Source of the DNA: Escallonia rubra
Taxonomy: Eukaryota; Streptophyta; Magnoliopsida; Escalloniales; Escalloniaceae
DNA: 64,000 nucleotides
Direction of reading: 5' to 3'
Assembly: GCA_033065855.1 (NCBI GenBank)
Contig: JAVXUO010000089.1
Span: forward strand, 1 to 64,000
Shown here: piece after piece, positions 20,342 through 30,799 of the stretch
Position numbering within the stretch: the first letter of the stretch is position 1
Layout of the letters: the number at the start of each line of letters is the position of its first letter
Translations under genes and position numbers: made by a program
Notes under the pieces: model-generated
Database searches by the model: none
Told to the model about the DNA's origin: nothing
The model's input: the letters and a program-made list of their open reading frames with translations, nothing else

Positions 20342-21551
20342 GCAAATTACACTTATATCCCTGAGGTTAGGGTATAATTACAGTCAAGGACAACGAGTTT
20401 CAAAATATAACATTCCGTGACCAAACACTTTTAAAATGTATCAGCCGTGTCCATCCGTTAGGGTTCCATCCAAAAATTGTACTTTTTGTATGATGTCATC
20501 AATATGTATTTTTAAAATGACGATACTATCCCTTGTACTGTATATGTTTATTATTATATATGATTTATTTATCAATTTTAGTTTTAGGATATTCTTGAAA
20601 CCCTAATTTGCAAATTAGGATATTCTTGAAACCCTAATTTACAAATTAGGATTTTCTTGAAACCCAAATTTGCAAATTAGGATTTTCTGGAAACCCTAAT
20701 TTGCAAATTAGGATTTTCCTGAAACTTTAATTTGCAAATTAGGGTTTTCTTTTTGCTTGAAACCCTAATTTGCAAATTAGGGTTTTATGTTCTCTATCCC
20801 ATTGCCTATGAATCTGAAGTCCCCGCCGGCCGTCGCCTCCCTCCCTCGCCCTCGCCGTCGGCAGTCCCTCCTTCCCCGGCCCCTCGCCGCCGGCAGCCCC
20901 TGTCCACACCACCCCACCACGCCAGCAGCCTCTCCCCGCACCACCCATCATGTCGGCAGCCTCTCCCCGTAGCACCCCACCACGCCGGCAAGCCCCTCCC
21001 CGCACCACGTTGCCGACAATCCCTTCACAAACCCACACAACCGGCATCTCTCTCTCTCTAAAACCCTATTTCGAAAACCCACGATCCCACCAATCCCGTC
21101 AATCCCTTCGCAAACCCACGATCTCGCCGATCCCGGCAATCCCTTCGCAAACCCACAATCCCGCCGATCTCGCCGCCACCACTGGTTGCTGCCTCGCCGT
21201 GGCTGGTTGGCCGCGGTGGGGAATGGGAGGCGCAACAACGGGATGGGTGGAGGGAAGGTGGTAGCAGCAGTGGAGTGGTGTGTGGGGTGGTGGGGGAAGA
21301 GAGAGAGAGAATTAATTTAAGAGAGAGAGAATTTAATAGAGAGAGAGAATTAAGAGAATTTAAGAGAGAAAAATTTAAGATAATGGCATTTGAATAAATA
21401 GATTTATAACTTGAGGGCAATATAGTCTTTTTATCAAAACTGTTATGTATTTTTGTATTCCGCCTGGTCAAAGGACATAAGTGTAATTATACCAAACTAT
21501 TGTCATTGGCTGTAATTATACCCAAACCTCAGGGATATAAGTGTAATTTGC

Positions 21552-21552
<1 letters not shown>
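20341..21552. mobile_element. 1.2-kb TIR element (GGCAAATTACAC type)
   Basis: The left end GGCAAATTACACTTATATCC and following CTGAGGTT-A-GGGTATAATTAC are matched as an inverted copy at the right end (GTAATTATACCCAAACCTCA... to GTAATTTGCC at 21552), about 40 bp. The interior holds a palindromic array (20590-20785), a GC-rich stretch with repeats of CCTTCGCAAACCCACGATC, and an AG-rich tract. No transposase and no target duplication are seen. MULE-like non-autonomous status is a guess from the ends. Confidence 0.75.
20590..20785. repeat. Array of perfect 18-bp palindromes, ~32-bp period
   Basis: CCTAATTTGCAAATTAGG, a perfect palindrome, recurs about six times (some copies one base off), separated by TTTTCTTGAAA or TATTCTTGAAA spacers. 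The array is AT-rich and lies beside the left TIR. Confidence 0.9.

Positions 21553-21613
<61 letters not shown>
21553..21613. repeat. (CA)n(TA)n microsatellite
   Basis: ACACAC followed by TATATA, directly at the right end of the TIR element. Confidence 0.95.
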
Positions 21614-21617
<4 letters not shown>

Positions 21618-22799
21618 TGAACTCGGTGGATGTGCTTCACTAACGTTGTTACATACGTATAGTAAATCATATTTAATAATTTTGAGCATCAATGGATTTG
21701 TAAATCAATTTTTTTTTTTCAAAACCTAGTTTAAAATCCAAACTTTTTTTGTCCAAAATCTGTTTTTGCTCAATCTAATATACAAATGTTTCGCTCTTTG
21801 AAATGTAAAATATTTGAGCCTAGTTTGCTTACAAGAACACCAGAAACTCATAATTGGAGTAAAGCAAATTTCTCAGACAAAAGAAAAGCTGTGTGAAAAT
21901 ATTTTCAAAGGCAAAATAGTGCGACTGTCCTCGGATATAGTTCGACTGTTCTCGTTAGTAGCTTCTCAAAAGGTTACTGAAAGAAACAGTAGTACTGAAA
22001 GAGAAATAAGTTTGACTCCAACCAGTCGAACAATTTTAAAAACAGTATGACTGTTTTCGTCAGTGCTTCTGCCTTTGACAAATTGACAAAAAACAATTAA
22101 ATCCTTTTCAAAACTGTTCAACCGTTTCCAAAACATTCCGACTAATCTACTATCAGTTCTATTGAGTTTACAAAATACAGATCTTCGGGAGGTGGAACTG
22201 CCAAGGGGAGGTCATGGCGACTCCATATAGTCTCTTTCTTTAAAGGAGTTTCTTTCGAGGTGGTCCACCACAATAGTGACTCTGTTGGGGACTAAAAAAT
22301 ACTAAAAGGATTAGACTTAAAAAGTTTTCTTGATTTTTGGCCTTGTAGTATTTTCTTTCTATTTCGTGGCATGTATTATATGACATAATTGTGGTATTTG
22401 TGCTTTTATTTTCAAACCTCACACGCGAGCGTTTCACTCTCACCTACCCATTCGAGAGCGACAGTTGAAGCCCTTGGTCCTCCTGGACTCAAAGCGATCT
22501 TTCGATTGAGCTCTTAATTACATGGTCTCGTACTAAAGATTCCTCCTATATTAAACGATTGTATAGGCACTAGTGATTGCCCATTATTAATTTCCTAGTT
22601 ATGGGCAGGAGGTATATGGTACAGTCGAGCAGATATGAGTGACCTTTACACTGATGTTATAAGGAGAAACCTCACACCCGAACAATTCAGTGTTTTGCCG
22701 TTTGTTGGGAGAATACATGTATTGGCCTATGGCATGTTGGCAGGAAAACCACAAACATCATGTACGTTGAAACCGGTAATTTCGCAAAAAGGGGGAGAC

Positions 22800-23260
22800 T
22801 CTGACTAACCGGTCAGTTATGTGCATGACTTGAAAAAAATTCAAAACTGGCTAGTTCAAACTCTGATCCAACCCACTGACAAACTGGTTGGTTATCCATC
22901 AGGATGACCGGTCGCTTAGTTAGAACCCTCATCCTCTAGAAATTCCCAGGAAATTCGTAGAAACAAACAGTAACCTGACTGACCAACTGGCAAGTTATCC
23001 ACAAGGATGACAGGATGGTTAGTCAGAACCCTCACCCTCCAAAAAAATTTCCAGACAAATCCTTAGAAAGATACCCTAACCTTACTGACCAACCGGTCGG
23101 TTATCCACTAGGATGACCGAACGGTTAGTTAGAACCCTTATCATCCAGAAAAATTTCAGAAAAATCCTCTAAAAGATACCCTAACCTTACTGACCAACCG
23201 GACGGTTTCCTACTGGATAATCAGACAGTTAGTCAGTCCTCCTTTCAAAAATCTAAAAAA
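22800..23260. repeat. ~107-bp tandem repeat rich in ACCGGTCGGTT motifs
   Basis: Units begin CTGACAAACTGG (about 22872), CTGACCAACTGG (about 22977), CTGACCAACCGGTCGG (about 23085) and CTGACCAACCGGACGG (about 23190). Each carries an AACCGGTCGGTT-like inverted motif, GGATGACCG and TTAGTTAGAACCCT. They lie in the leader between the putative primer site and gag. Related motifs recur at 30350-30600. Confidence 0.85.
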
Positions 23261-23414
23261 CTCCAGAAAAATTCCATATACCCTTATTAGGGAATGAGCT
23301 AGCCAGCTTGATATCTTTGGTATGTATAATTAAATTTTTGATGACTTTCCCAATATAGTTAAGGCTAAGTGTTGTTAGTATCGAGACTCGTCCGGAAAGC
23401 TCTCACGAACTCCA

Positions 23415-24885
23415 ATGGCTAAGGAATTCTCCCAGATCTCTGATTTGGTTCGTCTTATCAGTGAACTTTAGAAGGATCTTCACAATGGTTTCACTACCCT
23501 ATCCGAGCAATAATCCCGAACCACCGAGGAATTAGATAACCTCAAGAGAAGAGGTAGCAGAAAATCCAAAGAAGAAGGGAAAAGGATGATAAGAAGAAAG
23601 GTCCAGTTTTTTATTGGATGTATGCGTCCAAGGAAGAAAGGACTAAACCCCATGCCATACTGGAATAGAAGGACAAGTTAGCCGCACTCTAGTCCCACAT
23701 TCATAGAATGAAGGGAGCTGATGACCCTCTAGTCCTCAGCGCTCTATCTATGAACCCCGAGGATAGACTATCCCCCAAGTTCAAGATGCTGAAGATGGAT
23801 AAGTTTGACGGGACCATGGATCCCAAAATCCATGTAAAGATGTACATGCAAGCATTGACCCCATACAGGGTAAAACAGAACCAGTTGATACAGTTATTTC
23901 ACCGTACTCTTATGGGAGCCGCCTTCCGTTGGTTCCCTACTTTGGATGAGACTCGAGTCCCTACTTGGGAAGATGTTGTGAAAGAATTTATCAAGTAGTA
24001 CCAGTACATGCCAACCTAAATATCACCCGAAGAGATTTGGAAACCATAAAGCAAAATCCGAAAGAGTCAGTTTTAGCCTTCATTATGAGGTAGAGGAATA
24101 AAGCAGCTTAAATGGTGAATCATCCAACCGAGGAAAAGCAAGTGAACATTGTCAGAAGCAGCATGCTTCCAGTCTATCACAATTATATCTTTAGCCATCA
24201 TCACACGTCATTCAAAGCTCTCATGAGATCCTTCATATTGATAAAAGATGCCATCAATAAGGGAACCATCTATCGTGAGTCAAAGCCGCCAGAGGTATAC
24301 TAAGCCAGCCCAAGGAGTTGTAATGTCCAGCCCAAACCAGTAGCAGTCAACAAATGTCAACACTGTGCAAGCACCTCGAGTAGTGACATGGGAAGTCACT
24401 ACGTAGCCTAAGAGGAAATTCACACCAGTGAATGCACCACTTCCCAAAGTTTTTGAACAGTTGCTAAGAAGGGAATGATATCTAAGCTGCCGCCTACCCC
24501 TATACCAGAAGTGATACTAGAGGGATATGATGCGCAAGCCTTTTGCGATTATCACCAAGGACATGGTCACACCACGGATAGATGCATCTCTCTTCGACAC
24601 GCCATAAAAGACCTTATTGACAAGGGCGAAGTCTCCCAACCTGTTAGGCTGAATGTTCGAAGAGAGCCCTTGCCACCTCAAAGGCTTAACTGCGTTGATG
24701 ATAGTCAATCAATCATGGATCCAACCACTCTTATTTTTCCATCAAGCCAGCCAATTTGGAAGCCTGCATCAACTTACGATTCTCTGCTGCAGTTTTGCGA
24801 TGTGATTACTTGGGAAAAGTTGATGGAAAGCGAGACCTTCACTAATCAAGAAGAATATGATGAAGAAACTGGGTTTCTCTTATGA
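23415..24885 (+). pseudogene. Tat-lineage gag remnant
   Basis: It opens at ATG 23415 (MAKEFSQIS...) but soon meets stops. The segment 23708-24000 reads KFKMLKMDKFDGTMDPKIHV...FRWFPTL, the retrotransposon Gag core. 24475-24885 holds a CxxH/HxxxxC knuckle-like motif (FCDYHQGHGHTTDRC) usual in Tat Gag. At least five stops interrupt it. The capsid/nucleocapsid function is lost. Confidence 0.8.
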
Positions 24886-25255
24886 CCTAGTGCCGGGGTA
24901 TCCCACCAAACCCAATCCGGCCGAGTGTACCAGACCCCACCCCAGTTAGCCACTTCTGACCCATTATTTTTCCAAGAGCCTCCTGATGACGAAGTCCTTA
25001 GACAGTTAAAGAAAACCTTCATATGGGAACTACTGTTAGCTTCATACTCCCACTGTTAATCCCTCATCAAACTCCTTAGCAAAGCCCAAATACCGATCTA
25101 GACCCACCCAAAGATCTCCAAGTGCTAGGGGCTATATATTACGATAGACTATCCTTCTATCCGGATAGATAACCAATAGTTCATTATCTAATGGATATTT
25201 CCGTTTGTCCTCACTTTTTTCGAGTCTGATTTGCCCAAATTAGGACCGAGCCCCA

Positions 25256-25618
25256 ATGACTCGCTCCAAATCACTATGCGAGCACTTGAGTCTAGGGTTC
25301 TATGCTATAAATGTTTGTCCCCTACGCATCGTCCAAGCCCTCGCCATTGACCCATCAGAATTCACCTCTTCCAACCAAGCCGTTAGAGCCTACGACAACA
25401 CCCGAATGGAGGTGATTGGTACAGTAAAGTTCCCCATGACTGTGGGTACTATTGGCTTTTATGTTGAATTTCAAGCGTTGTATATACCTGTCGCCTTCAA
25501 CCTTCTGTTCGGAAGATCTTGGATACATTATGTGAGTGCAATCCCTTCTACATTACACCAGAAAGTCAAGTATGTGTTGAATGATGATGTCTTCACCATA
25601 ATGGCGTATTTGCCTTAG
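25256..25618 (+). pseudogene. Retropepsin domain remnant of the Tat-like element
   Basis: The frame contains CPLRIVQALAID, AVRAYDNTRMEVIGTV and AFNLLFGRSWIHYVSAIPSTLHQKVKY. These are hallmark segments of the protease region of Tat/Ogre gypsy elements. The catalytic Asp-Thr/Ser-Gly segment would be upstream and is not in this open frame. Confidence 0.8.
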
Positions 25619-26679
25619 ATTGGACAAGTTAAGAAGGACAGTGTTCAGGTATCGCATGACCCTTTGGATATTCGTGCTCAGTGGATTCAAGATGGACCAC
25701 CTGGTTCAGTATCTCGAAATAATGAGGAATTTTTTCATGGTGGAAGTTTTCTCACCTTTTCACCCTACATCAATATGACCATGCTCCTCATTTTGAGGAA
25801 GTTCTACTACTTTCCCAAAAAACGCTTCGGCCAAAATTGTCAAGGAATTCTCAGTTTCTTATACATGGAGAACAAATATGACCAGTTTAGTATATGATAT
25901 AAGCCGACCATAAAGGAAAATAAGGAATCTAGCTGAAAGCTCGCCCAAGCCAAGAAGGATAAGGGAAGCGAGAAGCAGAAGAGCATGACCAAGATCCCTA
26001 CTATGAAAGGATGGTTATCAAATAAGGAGAGAGCTTCTATGGATTTTCGGAGCCAATTTACAGTGTTGAGATTGGGAAACAGGTAAGAGGTCGGCATATA
26101 TTCTATGAGTGCTAGTGGGTCGAAGACAACGAACTGCTAGTACAACCTAAGCCGTCTACCAAAGAAGTCCCAGATTCGATGGATTCGATGGAGCTGGAAG
26201 CAATGACAACATGATTCTCTAATATGCTTATCTCAGTGCTTGTCTGTGAAGTGGATGACCAAATCGTGGATCCACATGTCGACTCACTCCAGAACAGGGC
26301 GACATGCAGAATTTGAGGATTGAGTACGGAGCGCTGACTGTAGGAAAGGTTGACGAAAGAAGTCTTGCTGCCAAAGATGCTCCGAAACCGGAAGACTTGG
26401 ATGCTTATGTCACCTTTGCTAATCTAAATTTGCTTACCTACTATATTTTTTCAGACTACTTGATTGATAATATGATGCTTGATTTTGTTTATCCCTTGGT
26501 TGCTGATAAATGTTATGATGAATTAGTCAACTCGGTTAATGGTGAGTCATGCCTAATGGACTTAGAAGAGAAAAACTATTCAAAAGAAATGATGAAAGAA
26601 ATTAAAAATTAGGAATCTAGTCGTGTCAAGCCAGTGGCCGAGGAAATAGTCAAAGTTAACATGCTTCCCCAAAGATATA
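25619..26679 (+). pseudogene. Decayed protease-RT linker
   Basis: Short open pieces (25664-25897, 26304-26612) lie in the pol direction but have no recognisable catalytic motif. The position between retropepsin and RT suggests the poorly conserved pol linker with insertions and stops. Confidence 0.45.
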
Positions 26680-27990
26680 GGAGAAATCAGAATAGGGGCT
26701 AGTTTAGATGAGAGGGAAAGAGAAGAGATCACCACACTCCTCAAGGAATTTATTGATGTATTTGCTTGGTCATATTATGACATGTCTGGTATAGACCCAA
26801 CCATCGTGGAACACCACCTACCTATCCTACTCGAAGCTAAACCTGTCAAGTAAAAACTTCTCAAGTTGACCGGACTGGTCTCTCAAAGTTAAAGAGGAGG
26901 TGATAAAGTTACTCCATATTGGATCCATCTGAGTGATTGAGTACCATACCTGGCTAGCTAACATAATACCCATTCCCAAACCTTCCGGTTAAGTCAAGAC
27001 GTGTATTGAGTACTGAGACCTAAACCGAGCTTTTCCCAAAGATGACTTCTCTTTGCCCATTATAGACTTAATCATTGACAACACAACCAAGCATGAGTTG
27101 GTATCCTTTGTAGATTTCTTAGCGGGGTATAACCAGATAAAAATGGCTCATAAGGACCATAAGAAGATAGCCTTCACAACCCCTACGGTACCTTTTGTTA
27201 TATAGTGATGCCTTTCAGTTTGAAGAATGTCGGGGCTACCTACTAGCAAGCCGCTATACTTTGTTCCATGACATGATCCATAAGGAAGTGGAAGTGTATG
27301 TAGACGATATGATCATCAAGTCAAGGAAGCGGGATGACCATTGTACAGTGCTGAGAAAGTACTTCAAGAGGTTGAGGTAATACAATGTGAGGTTGAACCC
27401 GCAGAATTGTGTTTGTGGTTACAGCAGAAAAGTTGCTAGGTTTTATGGTGAGAAAACGAGGGATAGAGATGGATCCAGTCATAGTTGAGATGCCTCCACC
27501 CAAGACTGAGAAGGAAATCAAAGGATTCTTGGGTATAATCTAATACATTAGCCAATTCATATCCCAGTTGACCATGATCCGTGAGCCTGTATGTAAATTG
27601 TTGAAGAAGGATTTGACTAAAGAGTTGAACTTTTTGTGCTAGAAAGCTTTCGATAAAATCAAACAGTACCTTAACGACCCCCCAGTCTTAAGCCTGCCAA
27701 TACCCGGTAACCCTTTGTTACTATACCTGACCGTAATTGATACTGCAGTCAAAGCCATGTTAGCCCAACATTTGGTGAATACCTTGGTTGAGAGGGCCAT
27801 ATACTATGTCAGTAAGAAGTTAACCCAAAAGGAGGTGAATTATTCTGCCCTAGAGAAGACATGTGTATCTTTGATTTGAGGAACGCAAAGATTGAGACAC
27901 TACGTGTTGGCGTACCCCATCAGATTGTTGGCAAGAATGGATCCTATGAAGTACTTGTTTGAGAGGCCAGTCCTATCTATTCGAGGAATT
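26680..27990 (+). pseudogene. Reverse transcriptase/RNase H remnant
   Basis: Reading across frames gives LLKEFIDVFAWSYYDM, then FHDMIHKEVEVYVDDMIIKS (the YVDD active site), then FLGIIQYISQFISQLT and AIYYVSKKLTQKEVNYSALEKTC. Several frameshifts and stops are present. Homology stops soon after RLRHYVLAYP/MDPMKYLFE, where the RNase H-integrase region should continue. Confidence 0.85.
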
Positions 27991-28019
27991 GGCTCTAGTA
28001 GATGTCAAAGATTGAAGGC

Positions 28020-28287
28020 GCTATATCACATTTAGGGTTACCAGAAATGGATTTCCAGAACCTTTAACAAGCGACTAAAAGGTCGCGGTCTGAAAAAAGG
28101 AGATCTAATGTTAAAGGAGAACATTGGACAAATTTGGATGCCGCGAGGCAAGTTTGAACCCAACTGGTCAGGTCCCTATATGATCAAGCAAATCATGACT
28201 AGGGGTGCAGCATTGTTAGTCAATTTAGACGGAATTGATTTGTCACAATTAATCAATCTAGACCGACTAAAGAAATATTATGCTTGA
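28020..28287 (+). pseudogene. Integrase C-terminal remnant
   Basis: FNKRLKGRGLKKGDLMLKEN...PRGKFEPNWSGPYMIKQI...LINLDRLKKYYA and a stop at 28285-28287 match the end of Tat-type pol. It directly follows the truncated RNase H start, so the integrase zinc finger and DDE core are missing. Confidence 0.85.
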
Positions 28288-28933
28288 GCGACTTTTGTAA
28301 TCGAACTACGAATAGCCTGATCCTCCTTAAGAACATTTTTTGACACACAAATTGATGTAACACATAGATAGATGTACATACGCAGCCTACGAAAACCCTG
28401 TAAAGGGTGGCTTAGGCAAAAGTTAGGGCAAAAGAAAAAAAATAGAAAAATAAAAATGCCCACTATGACGAAAATCCTGCAAAGGGCGGCCTAGGCAAAA
28501 GTTATAGCTAAAAGAAAATTCAAGGTCTTATCAGCAACCTATGGGATGTCAGTCAAAATCTATTTCATTTTCTTTATAGCCGGATTGTCTTCATCATTTA
28601 TAATTGACGTCCATGTCTTCATATCCCTTTTATAATCCAACCTCTGAGGCACTAGAATCACATCCTCCAATTCTTCTACCTGAAAAATATGTCCCTGATT
28701 CCCGGTTCTAAATAGCTTTACTAGCCGGATTCCTTTTTTTTTTTGTTAGGGGGGGGGGGGGGTTCTCCTTAAACAGCACAGAAGGGTGTCGCCGGGGCTC
28801 ATCCATGTGTAAAGACCGTATTGGATTCTCGTTAGCATCAAAATTTTCCTCGAACATTTGGAGCGGATCCAAGACCGTTGATCCAAGTGACTGAAACTTC
28901 GCTTTCAGTCGGACGAAAACTTTGTTCTATACT
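28288..28933 (+). other. Post-pol spacer of the Tat-like element
   Basis: No gene. It contains two imperfect copies of the ACGAAAACCCTG...AAAGGGTGGC...AGGCAAAAG motif (28388-28435 and 28462-28515) and a 15-18 base G homopolymer near 28748. Confidence 0.6.
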
Positions 28934-30250
28934 CTAAGAAGACTTGCTAGACTTAGACACCTCCAGGCCTAATCCGATAGTAGCATGAGCTTCTTCGTTG
29001 GCTTGCTCCAATGACCTTACCTTACAAGCACTTGGGAAGTCCCAATTCTGCTTCACCCTCAGTTTGCTTTTCAAAGCAAGCACCCTTTCCTGAACAAAGG
29101 TCCAAAGCCAAAACATGAATGCATTATACAGTAAGGGAATGACAAACTCTATACCGGTAAGGAAAAGTCTAACTTCAATGGAACTGCTGGTATAAGGCAG
29201 AGACCCCTAACCTCGCAAAATAACCTCGGTTATGGAAGGGCTAAGGGCTTGTTCCCCTACAAACTCACCATAGACTTTTGGGATTACTTGCTCATAATCG
29301 AACTACCTCAGGATCCGGTAACGCAATCCCAGAAGATAAAGCTAAGGATATTCAGTTGTTCTTAGAATAGGCTCGTGAGCCCTCCACAATTTGTAATATC
29401 AATGGATATCTTTGGACTCTCGCACATAGAAGAATCGAGTCCAATTGTCTATACCGGATCAACCTTCGAAGAGTTAAGGCTGAGAACAGAAAGCATAGGG
29501 GCTATACCCAACCGCAGCATGTTTGGCTTTCAGGCGCATATGGTCCAGTAGCCACATGTACAACAACAAAGAACTACTCCTGAACTGAACGCTAGGATCT
29601 TTATGCACATCCGTGATGCCAAGCAAAGTTCCAACTACCACTAAGGGGATTAGGGTTTACCTCTGGTAGACACCTGGAGCAATATGTTAGCTAGTCTCAC
29701 ATTAGCAACACCATGACGAAAAAATGTGAGATATTTGGCTAACAAGCATAGTGCCTGGGCGGCCACCCGACTATGGGTATACTGTTGATCACAATCAGTT
29801 GGTTTGGCATAAAAGTATTCTATCAAGGAAGAGAGCTGAATACCATCACTCTGGATGAAAGATTTGGCACACTTTTTTTTTTTATAAATCTTTAATAGGG
29901 TCTTGAGGGCATTGGCATAACCATCTTGAATGACTGGAATAACGCTCGGCAAGTTAATCGGGATATCTACCAAGGCCAAGAATTCTTCGAAGGTAGGGCA
30001 GAATTCATTCAGGTCAAAGCGGAAGACATGATCATCTACATCCTAAAATTTTCATGTGCCATGGAGAATGTCTTCGTGAACCACCATGCTTCTCAGGCTC
30101 ATGATGGATTTTCAGCTTGAATTTCCTATCTAGGTGAAATCAACTTGATCTTGTTGAAGGAGTCCATGAATGCACTGAATTAGAGCTTAGAGATTGTGGG
30201 ATCGTCTTCGAAAGCCATTGGGAGTGGGTTTGATATCGTTCTAAAGGGAT
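28934..30250 (-). pseudogene. Antisense DUF7745-like remnant
   Basis: Reading the minus strand from about 30030 gives FRFDLNEFCPTFEEFLALVDIPI, then SRVAAQALCLLAKYLTF...ANVRLANILL. Below 29650 come LLLYMWLLDHM and WYYKLWRAHEPILRTTEYP-like segments, and a charged ALKSKLR tail lies at 28934-29116. This is the pattern I associate with the plant DUF7745/PMD-related family. Stops and frameshifts are frequent. It is antisense to gag-pol, the position of extra ORFs in some Tat elements. Confidence 0.6.
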
Positions 30251-30329
30251 GGGTCCTGAATATATGGCCAGATAGCCCTCAGTTGTACTGGGTTAGGAAT
30301 CAAAAAAAATTTAATACAAAAAAATATTA

Positions 30330-30610
30330 TTGGACAATTTGGACAATTTTCGACTAACCAACCGGTTTTTCCCTCTGATTTGCATATTTGATGGTTCATC
30401 TTCCTGACGAATCGTCCGATTTCCCTAAGAAAAATTGATTTTCTTTTGACTAACCGACCGATTTTAGTTGAAAAATCGATCTTGTCTCTGACCAACCGAC
30501 CGGTTTGCCTTAAAGTTAGATTTAGGTTCTGACCAACCGGTCGGTTCTCTGCAAAATTGTTTTTGGTCTCTGACTAACTAGTTGTTTAGTCAGTCCCTAT
30601 GAAAGTTTGA
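30330..30610. repeat. Dispersed ACCAACCGACCGGTT motifs
   Basis: At least five copies of CTGACCAACCGACCGGTTT or a variant in 280 bp, related to the leader repeats at 22800-23260 of the same element. Confidence 0.75.
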
Positions 30611-30799
30611 AGAGTTTGCCTACTTTGATGCCAAACCCTGTACTTGTCAATCAACAAACTCAAGCTTAAACTTTCAGTTTAATCCCATCCTACTTTCTTT
30701 ATGTGCATATGTGTGAGCATATGAATAAAAATACGTATTAACATAGAAATTAATTAAATAGTCACTAACTAAAAACACAGAAAATAATTGTTTAGTTAC

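Noticed and set aside
20732..21264. Pro/Ser-rich frames in the 1.2-kb TIR element
   Set aside because: GC-rich simple repeats open on both strands; no domain and no splice structure.
28745..28765. Long G homopolymer as a quadruplex element
   Set aside because: A single G run is not a defined quadruplex and may be a sequencing or assembly artefact.
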